DNA from: Streptomyces sp. Je 1-332
GTDB lineage: Bacteria > Actinomycetota > Actinomycetes > Streptomycetales > Streptomycetaceae
Assembly (NCBI RefSeq): GCF_040730185.1
Contig: NZ_CP160402.1
Location: 6,820,001-6,884,000 of the forward strand
Direction: 5' to 3'
Length of the DNA: 64,000 nucleotides
The notes under the pieces are model-generated. The model was not told the DNA's origin. It worked only from the letters and a program-made list of their open reading frames with translations, and ran no database searches. Each line of letters starts with the position of its first letter. Position 1 is the stretch's first letter. Positions 21,420 to 29,799 of this stretch are shown here, piece by piece. The translations under genes and the position numbers were made by a program.

Positions 21420-21465
21420 TGATGAACCGTCAATAACTGGCACGGCAGTAATTGATGAACCGTCA
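21420..21465. promoter_or_regulatory. Direct repeat TGATGAACCGTCA before the liv genes
   Basis: TGATGAACCGTCA occurs at 21420-21432 and again at 21453-21465, 33 bp apart, which is close to three helical turns. Each copy has TGA/TCA ends. The pair lies between the fadD stop (21486) and the livJ start (21373), where an internal promoter for livJ-livHMF-livG would be. Probably an operator; the binding protein is unknown. Confidence 0.55.
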
Positions 21466-21485
21466 GAAACTCCGCCCCGGCACCC

Positions 21486-23309
21486 TCAGGCCCGGTACAG
21501 GGCCTCGACCTCAGCCGAGTAAGCCGTCTCGATCGCCTTGCGCTTGAGCTTCAGCGAGGGAGTGAGCAACCCGTGCTCCTCGGAGAACTGATGCGCCAGT
21601 ATCCGGAACGTACGGATCGACTCGGCCTGTGAGACAAGGGTGTTGGCGGCCACCACAGCCCGACGCACCTCGGTCTCCAGATCCGGGTCCCGCACCAGGT
21701 CCGTCGGGGACATCGGCGGCTTGCGGCGCATGTTCAGCCAGTGCTCGACGGCCTCCCCGTCCAGCGTGACGAGCGCCGCGATGTAGGGGCGGTCGTTGCC
21801 CACCACGATGCACTGCGCGACCAGCGGATGGTCGCGCACCCGCTCCTCCAGCTGCCCCGGCGAGACGCTCTTGCCGCCGGAGGTCACCAGGATCTCCTTC
21901 TTGCGCCCGGTGATCGTGAGGTAGCCGTCCTCGTCGAGCGCGCCCAGGTCGCCGGTGGCGAGCCAGCCCTCATGCAGGGTCGCGTCGGTGGCCTTGGGGT
22001 CGTTGAGGTAGCCCTGGAAGACGTTGCCGCCGTTCAGCCACACCTCGCCGTCCTCCGCGATGTACACGGTGGTGCCGGGGATGGCCTGGCCGACCGTGCC
22101 GTAGCGGGTGCGCTCGGGCGGGTTGGCGGTCGCGGCGGCCGTCGACTCCGTGAGGCCGTACCCCTCGTAGATCTCGACGCCCGCGCCGGAGAAGAACAGG
22201 CCGAGGCGCCGGTCCATCCCGGAGCCACCCGACATCGCGTGCCGGACGCGACCGCCCATCGCGTCGCGCACCTTGGCGTAGACGAGCTTCTCGAAGAGCG
22301 AGTGCTGCATGCGCAGGGCCGCCGAGGGCCCGGGGCCGGTGCCGAAGGCCTTGGCCTCCATCGCGTCCGCGTACCGCACGGCGCACTCCACGGCCTTGTC
22401 GAAGGGGCCGGTCTTGCCGTCCTTCTCGGCCTTGCGCCGCGCCGCGTTGAAGACCTTCTCGAAGATGTACGGCACGGCCAGGATGAAGGACGGGCGGAAC
22501 GCGGCCAGGTCCGGGATGAGCGCCGCCGCGTTCAGGCTCGGCTGATGGCCCAGCTTGACCCCGCCACGGACCGCCGCGACCTGCACCATGCGCCCGAAGA
22601 CGTGCGCGAGCGGCAGGAAGAGCAGCGTGGTCGCCTCGTCGCCGCGCCGGGAGTGGAAGACCGGCTCCCAGCGCTGGATGACCGTGTCCGCCTCGAACAT
22701 GAAGTTCGCGTGCGAGATCAGGCACCCCTTGGGGCGGCCCGTGGTGCCCGAGGTGTAGATGATCGTGGCGATCGAGTCGGGCGTGACGGCGCGGCGGTGG
22801 CGGTTGACCACCTCGTCGTCGACGTCCTGGCCCGCCCGGTACAGCTCCTCCACGGCGTCGGCGTCCAGCTGCCACAGCCTGCGCAGCTGCGGCAGCCGGT
22901 CGATCACCGAGCCGATCGTCATCGCGTGGTCCTCGTGCTCGACCATGGCGGCCGACACCTGCGCGTCGTGCAGCATCCAGAAGACCTGCTCGGCGGAGGA
23001 CGTGGGGTAGACCGGCACCACCTGGGCGCCGACCGTCCAGAGCGCGTAGTCGAAGAGCGTCCACTCGTAGCGGGTGCGGCACATGATGGCGACACGGTCA
23101 CCGAAGCGCACGCCCTGGGCGAGCAGCCCCTTCGCCAGCGCCATCACCTGGTCGCGGAATTCCGCCGACGTGACGTCACGCCACTCGCCGTCGGTCTTGC
23201 GGCCGAAGGCGACGTGGAGCGGATCCCCAAGGGCATGGTCGAACACGACGTCGGCAAGGCCGCCCACCAGCGGCGCCGACGCCAACGGAGGGTTCGTGAA
23301 CTCGCGCAA
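21486..23309 (-). CDS. Long-chain fatty acid-CoA ligase
   Basis: A 607-residue AMP-forming acyl-CoA synthetase of the FadD15-like group. The P-loop AMP-binding motif IIYTSGTTGRPKG is at residues 183-195, the A5-type motif is YEGYGLTEST, and the ATP-binding loop is GWLATGDLG with the hinge GRKKEILVTSGGK. It activates a carboxylic acid to its CoA thioester. The start is a TTG at 23309 (MREFTNPPL), chosen because AAGGAG lies eight bases upstream and because the family often begins MREF. Upstream of the liv cluster, it may activate a carboxylate imported by that transporter, but this is inference from position. Confidence 0.93.
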   Translation of the reverse strand: MREFTNPPLASAPLVGGLADVVFDHALGDPLHVAFGRKTDGEWRDVTSAEFRDQVMALAKGLLAQGVRFGDRVAIMCRTRYEWTLFDYALWTVGAQVVPVYPTSSAEQVFWMLHDAQVSAAMVEHEDHAMTIGSVIDRLPQLRRLWQLDADAVEELYRAGQDVDDEVVNRHRRAVTPDSIATIIYTSGTTGRPKGCLISHANFMFEADTVIQRWEPVFHSRRGDEATTLLFLPLAHVFGRMVQVAAVRGGVKLGHQPSLNAAALIPDLAAFRPSFILAVPYIFEKVFNAARRKAEKDGKTGPFDKAVECAVRYADAMEAKAFGTGPGPSAALRMQHSLFEKLVYAKVRDAMGGRVRHAMSGGSGMDRRLGLFFSGAGVEIYEGYGLTESTAAATANPPERTRYGTVGQAIPGTTVYIAEDGEVWLNGGNVFQGYLNDPKATDATLHEGWLATGDLGALDEDGYLTITGRKKEILVTSGGKSVSPGQLEERVRDHPLVAQCIVVGNDRPYIAALVTLDGEAVEHWLNMRRKPPMSPTDLVRDPDLETEVRRAVVAANTLVSQAESIRTFRILAHQFSEEHGLLTPSLKLKRKAIETAYSAEVEALYRA

Positions 23310-23456
23310 TGATGCTCCTTGTGGCGCTCCGCACAGCGCCGGTGACGGTACCCCACCGCGCGGCCCGGCGGGAGAGGGGTGACCGACCCGTCGGTACGTA
23401 CCATCGACGCTGGTCAGCCGGTGAAATCCGGCCACAAGGGGGAGAGGCGGGACAGA

Positions 23457-23500
23457 TTACTTACGGTTGAGTAAGTTTCGGTGGCGTAATCTCCACCGAA
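23457..23500. promoter_or_regulatory. Inverted repeat and hairpin upstream of fadD
   Basis: Two elements sit side by side. ACTTAC (23459-23464) and GTAAGT (23471-23476) form an inverted repeat within TTACTTACGGTTGAGTAAGT, similar in layout to TetR-type operators of fatty acid genes. Immediately after it, TTCGGTGG (23477-23484) and CCACCGAA (23493-23500) form a perfect 8-bp stem with an 8-nt loop. Both lie about 150-190 bp before the fadD start and just past the end of the LysR gene, so the hairpin could also terminate that gene. Confidence 0.5.
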
Positions 23501-23557
23501 TCTGTACGCAGCGGTTACGGCTGTGGCTCCGCCGCAGGGACTCTCGCGGAGGACCGC

Positions 23558-24433
23558 CTACCCCCGCTGACGCCGCCGGTGCAGCCGGTCGCCGCCCGCG
23601 AGGATCGAGGCCGCGAGCGCGTCCGCCGCGCCCTGCGCCGAGGCCCGCCGCTCCCCGTGCAGGAGGACGAAGTCGACCGCGCCGAGCTCCGGAAGGCCCG
23701 CCCGCTCCGGGACGCGGACCAGGCCCGGCGGGATCAGGCCATGGGAGTGCGCCATCACGCCGAGTCCCGCCCGGGCGGCGGCCACGAGGCCGTTCAGGCT
23801 GCCGCTCGTGCAGGCGATCCGCCAGGCACGGCCCCGCCGCTCCAGGGCCTCGAGGGCCAGCGCGCGGGAGATGCCGGGTGGCGGGAACACGATGAGCGGC
23901 ACCGGCTTCTCGGGGTCGAGGCGCAGCCGCTGCGCGCCGATCCAGACCAGCTCGTCATGCCAGACCAGCTCGCCGCGTGGGTCCTCCGGACGCCGCTTGG
24001 CCAGGACCAGATCGAGCTTGCCCGAGTCCAGCTTCTCGTGCAGCGTGCCGGACAGCTCGACCGTCAGCTCCAGATCCACGTCGGGGTGGTCGTGCCGGAA
24101 CGACTCCAGGATGTCGGTGAGCCGGGTCAGGACGAAGTCCTCCGACGCCCCGAACCGCAGCCGCCCGCCGAGCCGCGTCCCGGTGAAGAACGCCGTCGCC
24201 TGCTCGTGCACCTCCAGGATCCGCCGCGCGAAGCCGAGCATCGCCTCGCCGTCCTCGGTCAGCTCCACGGAGTGCGTGTCCCGCGCGAAGAGCTGGCGTC
24301 CGGTGGCGTCCTCCAGGCGGCGCACGTGCTGGCTCACCGTGGACTGGCGGAGCCCGAGCCGCCGCGCGGCCTGCGTGAAGCTCAACGTCTGGGCCACGGC
24401 GAGAAACGTACGGAGCTGGGCGGGGTCGTACAT
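23558..24433 (-). CDS. LysR family transcriptional regulator
   Basis: A 291-residue LTTR. Residues 1-60 are the winged helix-turn-helix (LRTFLAVAQTLSFTQAARRL then LRQSTVSQHVRRLE), followed by the LysR substrate-binding domain (RFGASEDFVLTRLTDILESF). The ATG at 24433 (MYDPAQL) gives the standard N-terminus; a GTG six bases upstream at 24439 is an alternative. It is divergent from the transporter at 24550, with about 115 bp between, the classical arrangement in which an LTTR controls its neighbour and itself. The ligand is probably related to the transported solute. Confidence 0.92.
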   Translation of the reverse strand: MYDPAQLRTFLAVAQTLSFTQAARRLGLRQSTVSQHVRRLEDATGRQLFARDTHSVELTEDGEAMLGFARRILEVHEQATAFFTGTRLGGRLRFGASEDFVLTRLTDILESFRHDHPDVDLELTVELSGTLHEKLDSGKLDLVLAKRRPEDPRGELVWHDELVWIGAQRLRLDPEKPVPLIVFPPPGISRALALEALERRGRAWRIACTSGSLNGLVAAARAGLGVMAHSHGLIPPGLVRVPERAGLPELGAVDFVLLHGERRASAQGAADALAASILAGGDRLHRRRQRG

Positions 24434-24549
24434 GGTCACGAGCTTATCGCGGAACGTGATGACAGTCAGAGCGGTATCCGGGATTCCCGATCGCGGTGAA
24501 CGGGAGGATCATCGAGAGGGCACGACATGCACCGAACCGTTGGAGCGAA

Positions 24550-25599
24550 GTGAAACGCCCGAGCTGGCCCACCTGGATGCCGATCGACCCCTACATCCTG
24601 GCGTTGCTCGGCACGGTGGGCATCGCCGCGCTGCTGCCCGCGCGCGGCACCGGAGCCGACATCGCGGGCGGGGCGTCGACCGGGGCCGTCGCGCTCCTGT
24701 TCTTCCTCTACGGGGCACGGCTCTCCACCCGTGAGGCCCTGGACGGGCTCAAGCACTGGCGGCTTCATGTCACCGTCCTCGCCTGTACGTTCCTGCTCTT
24801 CCCACTGCTCGGACTCGCGGCCAAGGGGCTCGTTCCGTACGTCCTGACGCCCGCCCTCTACAGCGGGTTCCTCTTCCTGACGCTCGTGCCGTCCACGATC
24901 CAGTCGTCGATCGCCTTCACCTCCATGGCACGCGGCAACGTCCCCGCGGCGATCTGCGCGGGCTCCTTCTCCTCGCTCGCCGGCATCGTCCTCACGCCGC
25001 TGCTCGCGGCGGCCCTGCTCGGCAACAGCGGGGGCGGTTTCTCCGCGGACTCCGTCCTGAAGATCGTGCTCCAGCTCCTGGTGCCGTTCCTCGCGGGGCA
25101 GTTCCTGCGCCGGTGGGTCGGCGCTTTCATCGCCCGGAACAAGAAGGTGCTGAGCCTCGTCGACCGCGGCTCGATCCTGCTCGTCGTCTACACCGCGTTC
25201 AGCGAGGGCATGGTGCAGGGCATCTGGCACCAGGTGACGCCACTGCGGCTCGGCGCGCTGCTCGGCGTGGAGGCGGTGCTGCTCGCCGTGATGCTCACCC
25301 TCACCTGGTACGGCGCCAAGAAGATGGGCTTCGGCCGCGGGGACCGTATCGCCATCCAGTTCGCCGGGTCGAAGAAGTCCCTCGCGGCCGGACTGCCCAT
25401 GGCGAGTGTCCTGTTCGGTGCCCACGCCTCGCTCGCCGTACTGCCGCTGATGCTCTTCCACCAGATGCAGCTGATGGTCTGCGCGGTGATCGCCAAGCGC
25501 CGTTCGCGGGACCCGGAGAACGCCGAGGACTTCGTCACCGAGCCGTCGCGATCCGAAGCGACACGAACCGCGGTCGGTACAGGGACACGTTCCGGCTGA
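24550..25599 (+). CDS. Bile acid:sodium symporter family transporter (SBF-like)
   Basis: A 349-residue membrane protein with about ten hydrophobic segments, of the SBF-like family (YfeH/PF13593 type). Conserved family segments include FLTLVPSTIQSSIAFTSMA and QFAGSKKSLAAGLPMASV, which hold the two crossover regions that bind sodium and organic anions in homologues. The start is GTG at 24550, preceded closely by GGAG; an in-frame GTG at 24496 would add 18 non-conserved residues. It is divergent from the LysR regulator, its likely controller. Its last 65 bases overlap the 3' end of the opposing DUF4185 gene. Substrate unknown. Confidence 0.88.
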   Translation: MKRPSWPTWMPIDPYILALLGTVGIAALLPARGTGADIAGGASTGAVALLFFLYGARLSTREALDGLKHWRLHVTVLACTFLLFPLLGLAAKGLVPYVLTPALYSGFLFLTLVPSTIQSSIAFTSMARGNVPAAICAGSFSSLAGIVLTPLLAAALLGNSGGGFSADSVLKIVLQLLVPFLAGQFLRRWVGAFIARNKKVLSLVDRGSILLVVYTAFSEGMVQGIWHQVTPLRLGALLGVEAVLLAVMLTLTWYGAKKMGFGRGDRIAIQFAGSKKSLAAGLPMASVLFGAHASLAVLPLMLFHQMQLMVCAVIAKRRSRDPENAEDFVTEPSRSEATRTAVGTGTRSG

Positions 25600-26794
25600 C
25601 GTTGGCCGCCGCGCTCGCGGGCGCCGCGTCCAGCCAGTTGACGTCGTAACTGAGCAGCAGCCGCCCGTTCTCGCTGAGCGCGGGATGCGCCTGGGGGTTG
25701 TACGCGGCCATGTCCTGCTCGGCCGAACCGTCCTTCGGAAGAGGCGGCGCGAAGCCCTTCGCGGGCCCGTGCCAGGGGCCGGTGGGCGAGCACGACCAGT
25801 ACGACGTCACGGTCGTCAGGCCCTCGGCTCCCGCGGCCATCGTGAACAGGACGTACGTCCCCTTCATGCGCACCACGGTGAACGCGCTGCCCACGCCCTT
25901 GCGTTTCCCGTCGCCGAGCACGGCTTCCGGTTTCCCCGTCTCCGTCCAGTCCTCGCCGTCCCAGTACCGCCACGCGCCGGGCTCCGCCAGCCTGCCCTTG
26001 GGCACGCGCGCCACATACGCGTGCGAGGCGGGGCGGGATACCGCCTTGCCGTCGTTGCCGCCGAAGACGTACGTCCAGTCGCCGTCGTCCACCGTCGTCG
26101 TGCCGTACAGGACCCGCTGGTCCAGGTCTCGCACGGCGCTCTGGTCGGAGACCTTGACGATGCCCTCGACGCGCAGGTCGGGCAGCGAGAGCGTGGCGAC
26201 CTCGGTGGCGTGCGGCACTCCGTAGATCCACGGGCCCGTGCCGGTGGAGCGGGTCCACAGCAGGACGCGCACGACCTTCTCGGACGAGCCGGGGGAGCGG
26301 GGCTCCACCTTCGCGGCGACCGGCCAGCGCCACTGCTGCGGCGCGGGGTCGGGGAAGAGCGGGGTGGGCAGGGTGCGCTCCAGGGTGCCCGAACGCGACA
26401 TGACCACCGCCGAGTTGCGCACCATGGGAGCGGTCGCGTCGCGCCAGGTGTGCGGCTGGCCCACCGGGTTGGGCGGGGCGTGCACCTGGCCGAGGAAGGT
26501 GTCGGAGAACAGCCAAAGGAGACGTCCGTCCGGCAGGCGCACCGAATGCGTGCCGTCGCCGCCGGTCCAGTCGTCCGCCCGCTCGGTGTCGTCGCCGTAG
26601 CGGGCGAACGCTCCGGTGACCTCGTCGTCGGCGGTCCAGGATGAGACGGTGCGCGCCTGACATGCGTCGCCGCCCTCCCGGTCGTCTTCCGGGAGGGCGG
26701 TGAGCAGCACGGCCGCGCAGGTCAGGGCGAGCAGCAGGACGATCCAGGTCCTGCGCGCGCTCCAGCCTCGGCGTCGACCTTGGTCGGCGGACAC
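25535..26794 (-). CDS. Membrane-anchored or secreted DUF4185 protein
   Basis: A 419-residue protein. Residues 15-34 (TWIVLLLALTCAAVLLTAL) form a signal anchor after an arginine-rich start. The rest matches the DUF4185 layout, a five-bladed propeller of glycoside-active type, with LLWLFSDTFLGQV, NSAVVMSRSG and YVFGGNDGKA as recognisable blades. Function is not established, though a role in carbohydrate binding or hydrolysis is likely. Start GTG at 26794. The next gene upstream, the sialidase, ends 10 bp away and is also on this strand, so the two may form one transcript. Its 3' end overlaps the opposing transporter by 65 bp. Confidence 0.8.
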   Translation of the reverse strand: MSADQGRRRGWSARRTWIVLLLALTCAAVLLTALPEDDREGGDACQARTVSSWTADDEVTGAFARYGDDTERADDWTGGDGTHSVRLPDGRLLWLFSDTFLGQVHAPPNPVGQPHTWRDATAPMVRNSAVVMSRSGTLERTLPTPLFPDPAPQQWRWPVAAKVEPRSPGSSEKVVRVLLWTRSTGTGPWIYGVPHATEVATLSLPDLRVEGIVKVSDQSAVRDLDQRVLYGTTTVDDGDWTYVFGGNDGKAVSRPASHAYVARVPKGRLAEPGAWRYWDGEDWTETGKPEAVLGDGKRKGVGSAFTVVRMKGTYVLFTMAAGAEGLTTVTSYWSCSPTGPWHGPAKGFAPPLPKDGSAEQDMAAYNPQAHPALSENGRLLLSYDVNWLDAAPASAAANVSRNVSLYRPRFVSLRIATAR

Positions 26795-26804
26795 GTGCGG
26801 GACG

Positions 26805-28703
26805 TTAGTTGCTCCCGTGGACGTGGTCCATGGGGAGCCATGCGACGGTGTCCCGCGTCACAGGGGCCTTGGCCGCCCCGCTCCTGCCGAGTGCGGTCAG
26901 CTGGTCGTCGCTCAAAGCGCGGTCGTAGACCCGCACTTCATCGATGGAGCCGGTGAAGTGGGCTCGGCTGTCGACCCGTTGACCGACATGGAAGCCGAAC
27001 CCGGAGGTGCGGGTGACCGTGCCGGGAACGTCCGCCGTGGTAACCCGCGTACCGTCGACGGACAGCGTCAGCTCCCCGCCGCCGCGCCGCAGCGCGATGT
27101 GATGCCACTGGCCGTCGTTGTAGGCACCGGTGGTGCGCACGGAGGCGGACCTGGGGGGAGAGGAGCCCTCACGCGTGGTGATCAGACCCGTGACGCGGTT
27201 GCTGGCGGGTTCGCCGCGCAGCCACACCTGAGGCTGGTTGGTGCCGATGCCGCCCATCCAGAGCAGCGGCTGCTCACCACTGGTCGCGGAGTACCGGAAC
27301 CACAGGGAGGCAGTGAAGTCCTTCGTCCCTAGCGGGAGTTGGCTGCGGTAGGGCAGCCGTACGGCATCATTCGAGCCGTCGAAGGAGAGGGCCTTGCCGA
27401 ACCGTCCCTCGGAGGTGGACGCCCCGCCCAGCACGGCCGCGGGCTTCGCGTGCGGCGCGCGGTCGTTGGTCCTCGGGTCAGGGCCCCGGCGCGGCTGCAG
27501 CCAGTCCTCGGTGAAGCGCGCGAAGCGGATCTCGTCACGGGCGTCGACCGCCCCGCCCTCGTACATCAGGCCCACGTGCTCGTCGTCGGCCCGCACCATG
27601 TCCGAGTAACCGGACCAGTCCGTGGTGACCGTCGTGCCACGGTCCACGCTGTCCCAGGTGCGGCCGCCGTCGTACGAGGAGCGGATCTGCATCGTGCGGC
27701 GGCGGTCCGGGTCGCCGGGGCAGGCGAGCAGCATCCGCTTGCCGAACTGGAGCGTGGAGCCCTGTACTTGGGGTGTGTAGAGGTCGGGAATGGCCTGGAA
27801 CGGCGCGGCATAGGAATCACCCCCGTCACGGCTGATCGTGTGCGTGCGATGCCCGAGGTCGGTGCCGTCCTGCTCGCGCCCGCTGACGTAGACCGCGCCG
27901 TCCGGGCGCTCCGTGATGGTCATCTCGGACGGCTTCTGCCGGAACATGCCGTCCTGCGCTATCGGGTACGAGGCCTTGGCGCCGATCCTCCAGTTGTCGC
28001 CGCCGTCGTCGCTGACGATCAGGGACGCGTGGTTCGCGGTGACCCGCCTGCCGTCCCACGTCTCGGTGTTGGCGGTGAAGACGAGCCTCCCGGCGTGCCG
28101 GCCGCGGGTCAGCTGGAGGCCGTGCACGGGCCCGGTCGCGTACCAGGAGTTCCAGTCCTTCGGCAGGATCTGGTCGCTCAGGTCACGCGGCGCCGACCAG
28201 GTGCGGCCGTCGTCGTCGCTGTACTGGAGGTGCGGGGTGCGGTCGCAGGGGACGGTGCAGTTCCCGCTGTCCGTGCGGCCGGTGTTGTAGGTCTCCGCCA
28301 GGAGGATGCGGCCGGTCCTGCGGTCCACGATCGGCGCGGGGTTGCCGTGCGTGTCACCGGCGCCCTCGTTCACCACCTGCAGCGGGCTCCAGGTGCGGCC
28401 GCCGTCGTGCGACCGTTTGACGACGATGTCTATGTCGCCCGCGTCACCGCAGTCGTTCACACGCCCCTCGGCGAAGGCGAGGAGGGTGCCCTTGACCGTC
28501 TTCACCACGGCGGGAATGCGATAGCAGGCATACCCGGCATCCTGCGAGGCCTTGAAAAGCACCTGCTGCTCGAACCCCGCAGTGCGGACGTCCGGCGCCG
28601 CCTGCGCGGCGGGCCCGGGAAGCAGGGCCCCGACGGCGACGACGGTCAAGGCGGCCGTGGCGGTGCGCAGGGATCTGAGGCGTACATGGAGAGCTGATGG
28701 CAT
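26805..28703 (-). CDS. Secreted exo-alpha-sialidase with LamG-type C-terminal domain
   Basis: A 632-residue secreted glycoside hydrolase of the GH33 type. Residues 1-36 are a signal peptide ending AAQAA. The sialidase motif YRIP is at residues 61-64, and five Asp-box repeats are visible: SHDGGRTW, SDDDGRTW, SDDGGDNW, SRDGGDSY and SYDGGRTW. Residues about 430-610 form a concanavalin-like/LamG domain (FTASLWFRYS, HIALRRGGGELTLSVDG). It should release terminal sialic acid from glycoconjugates outside the cell. The ATG at 28703 (MPSALHVRL) is taken because AAGGGTGG lies at suitable distance; a GTG at 28715 overlaps that site. No sialic acid catabolic genes are seen in the window. Confidence 0.92.
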   Translation of the reverse strand: MPSALHVRLRSLRTATAALTVVAVGALLPGPAAQAAPDVRTAGFEQQVLFKASQDAGYACYRIPAVVKTVKGTLLAFAEGRVNDCGDAGDIDIVVKRSHDGGRTWSPLQVVNEGAGDTHGNPAPIVDRRTGRILLAETYNTGRTDSGNCTVPCDRTPHLQYSDDDGRTWSAPRDLSDQILPKDWNSWYATGPVHGLQLTRGRHAGRLVFTANTETWDGRRVTANHASLIVSDDGGDNWRIGAKASYPIAQDGMFRQKPSEMTITERPDGAVYVSGREQDGTDLGHRTHTISRDGGDSYAAPFQAIPDLYTPQVQGSTLQFGKRMLLACPGDPDRRRTMQIRSSYDGGRTWDSVDRGTTVTTDWSGYSDMVRADDEHVGLMYEGGAVDARDEIRFARFTEDWLQPRRGPDPRTNDRAPHAKPAAVLGGASTSEGRFGKALSFDGSNDAVRLPYRSQLPLGTKDFTASLWFRYSATSGEQPLLWMGGIGTNQPQVWLRGEPASNRVTGLITTREGSSPPRSASVRTTGAYNDGQWHHIALRRGGGELTLSVDGTRVTTADVPGTVTRTSGFGFHVGQRVDSRAHFTGSIDEVRVYDRALSDDQLTALGRSGAAKAPVTRDTVAWLPMDHVHGSN

Positions 28704-28873
28704 GGCGCGGCCCACCCTTCAAGGTGACTGGACATCCTGACATCCCACGTCCAACGTTCGCGCCTGAGACGCTACTTGGATGGCTCGACACCCCACAAGA
28801 AGCGTGCGTGGCACGAATGGACGCGGCCTGGTCAGGGGCCGGAACCCGTTCAGGGCAGCTGACGGAGCGGTAC

Positions 28874-28920
28874 CGGGACCCCGCCGGCGCAGGGGGCGCT
28901 CCCCGCCGGTCGGGGTCCCG
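28874..28920. terminator. Hairpin terminator after fdhD
   Basis: CGGGACCCCG (28874-28883) pairs perfectly with CGGGGTCCCG (28911-28920), with an inner CCGGCG/CGCCGG stem. It lies 26 bp past the fdhD stop on the minus strand and before the sialidase promoter, so it probably ends the formate dehydrogenase transcript. Confidence 0.75.
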
Positions 28921-28945
28921 CCGCCGTGCAGCGGGGAGTGGCCGG

Positions 28946-29794
28946 TCAGCCCTGGGAGGCCGCGGCCCGCACGGCGATCCGGTGCTCGCCCGCGTACACG
29001 TTCATGGAGGAGCCGCGCAGGAAGCCGACCAGCGTCAGGCCCGTCTCGGCGGCCAGATCGACGGCGAGTGACGACGGCGCGGAGACGGCGGCGAGCACCG
29101 GAATGCCCGCCATCACCGCCTTCTGTGCCAGTTCGAACGAGGCGCGCCCCGAGACGAGGAGCACCGCCCGGGACAGGGGCAGCCCGCCCTCCTGGAGGGC
29201 GCGCCCGACGAGCTTGTCGACCGCGTTGTGGCGGCCCACGTCCTCACGTATGTCGAGGAGCGCGCCGTCCTCCGAGAAGAGCGCCGCCGCGTGCAGGCCA
29301 CCGGTCCGGTCGAAGACGCGCTGCGCCGCACGCAGCCGGTCGGGGAGGCACGCGAGCAGGTCGGACCCCAGCCGGACCGGGGGAGTGTCGGCGATCGGGA
29401 ACCGAGCCGTCGTCCGGACCGCGTCCAGGCTCGCCTTGCCGCACAGGCCGCAGGACGAGGTGGTGTAGACGTTGCGTTCGAGGTTGATGTCGGGCAGGAG
29501 GAGCCCCGGGGCGGTCTTCACGTCGACCACGTTGTACGTGTTCGAGCCGTCCGCCGTGGCCCCGGCGCAGTAGACGATGGACTGGAGTTCGTCCGCCGAG
29601 CCGAGCACCCCCTCGCTCACCAGGAAGCCCGCCGCGAGCGCGAAGTCGTCACCCGGCGTGCGCATGGTGATGGCAAGCGGCTTCCCGTTGAGTCTGATCT
29701 CCAGAGGTTCCTCCGCGACCAGGGTGTCCGGCCGCTCGGTGACGGCCCCGTCCCTGATGCGGATGACGCGGCGGCGCTCCGTGACTCGTCCCAT
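28946..29794 (-). CDS. fdhD: Formate dehydrogenase accessory sulfurtransferase
   Basis: A 282-residue FdhD protein, which moves sulfur from a cysteine desulfurase to the molybdenum cofactor and is needed for formate dehydrogenase activity. The redox-active pair Cys115/Cys118 is visible in SSCGLCGKAS. Other family segments are LNGKPLAITMRTPGDDFALA, VGRHNAVDKLVG and LVSGRASFELAQKAV. It follows the iron-sulfur subunit by five bases and closes the operon. Its presence strongly supports assignment of the upstream molybdoenzyme as a formate dehydrogenase. Start ATG at 29794. Confidence 0.96.
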   Translation of the reverse strand: MGRVTERRRVIRIRDGAVTERPDTLVAEEPLEIRLNGKPLAITMRTPGDDFALAAGFLVSEGVLGSADELQSIVYCAGATADGSNTYNVVDVKTAPGLLLPDINLERNVYTTSSCGLCGKASLDAVRTTARFPIADTPPVRLGSDLLACLPDRLRAAQRVFDRTGGLHAAALFSEDGALLDIREDVGRHNAVDKLVGRALQEGGLPLSRAVLLVSGRASFELAQKAVMAGIPVLAAVSAPSSLAVDLAAETGLTLVGFLRGSSMNVYAGEHRIAVRAAASQG

Positions 29795-29799
29795 GTCGA

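Noticed and set aside
26805..28703. Sialidase as part of a sialic acid catabolic island
   Set aside because: No lyase, epimerase or sialic acid transporter is seen nearby; the adjacent transporter at 24550 is of the SBF type and has its own LysR regulator.
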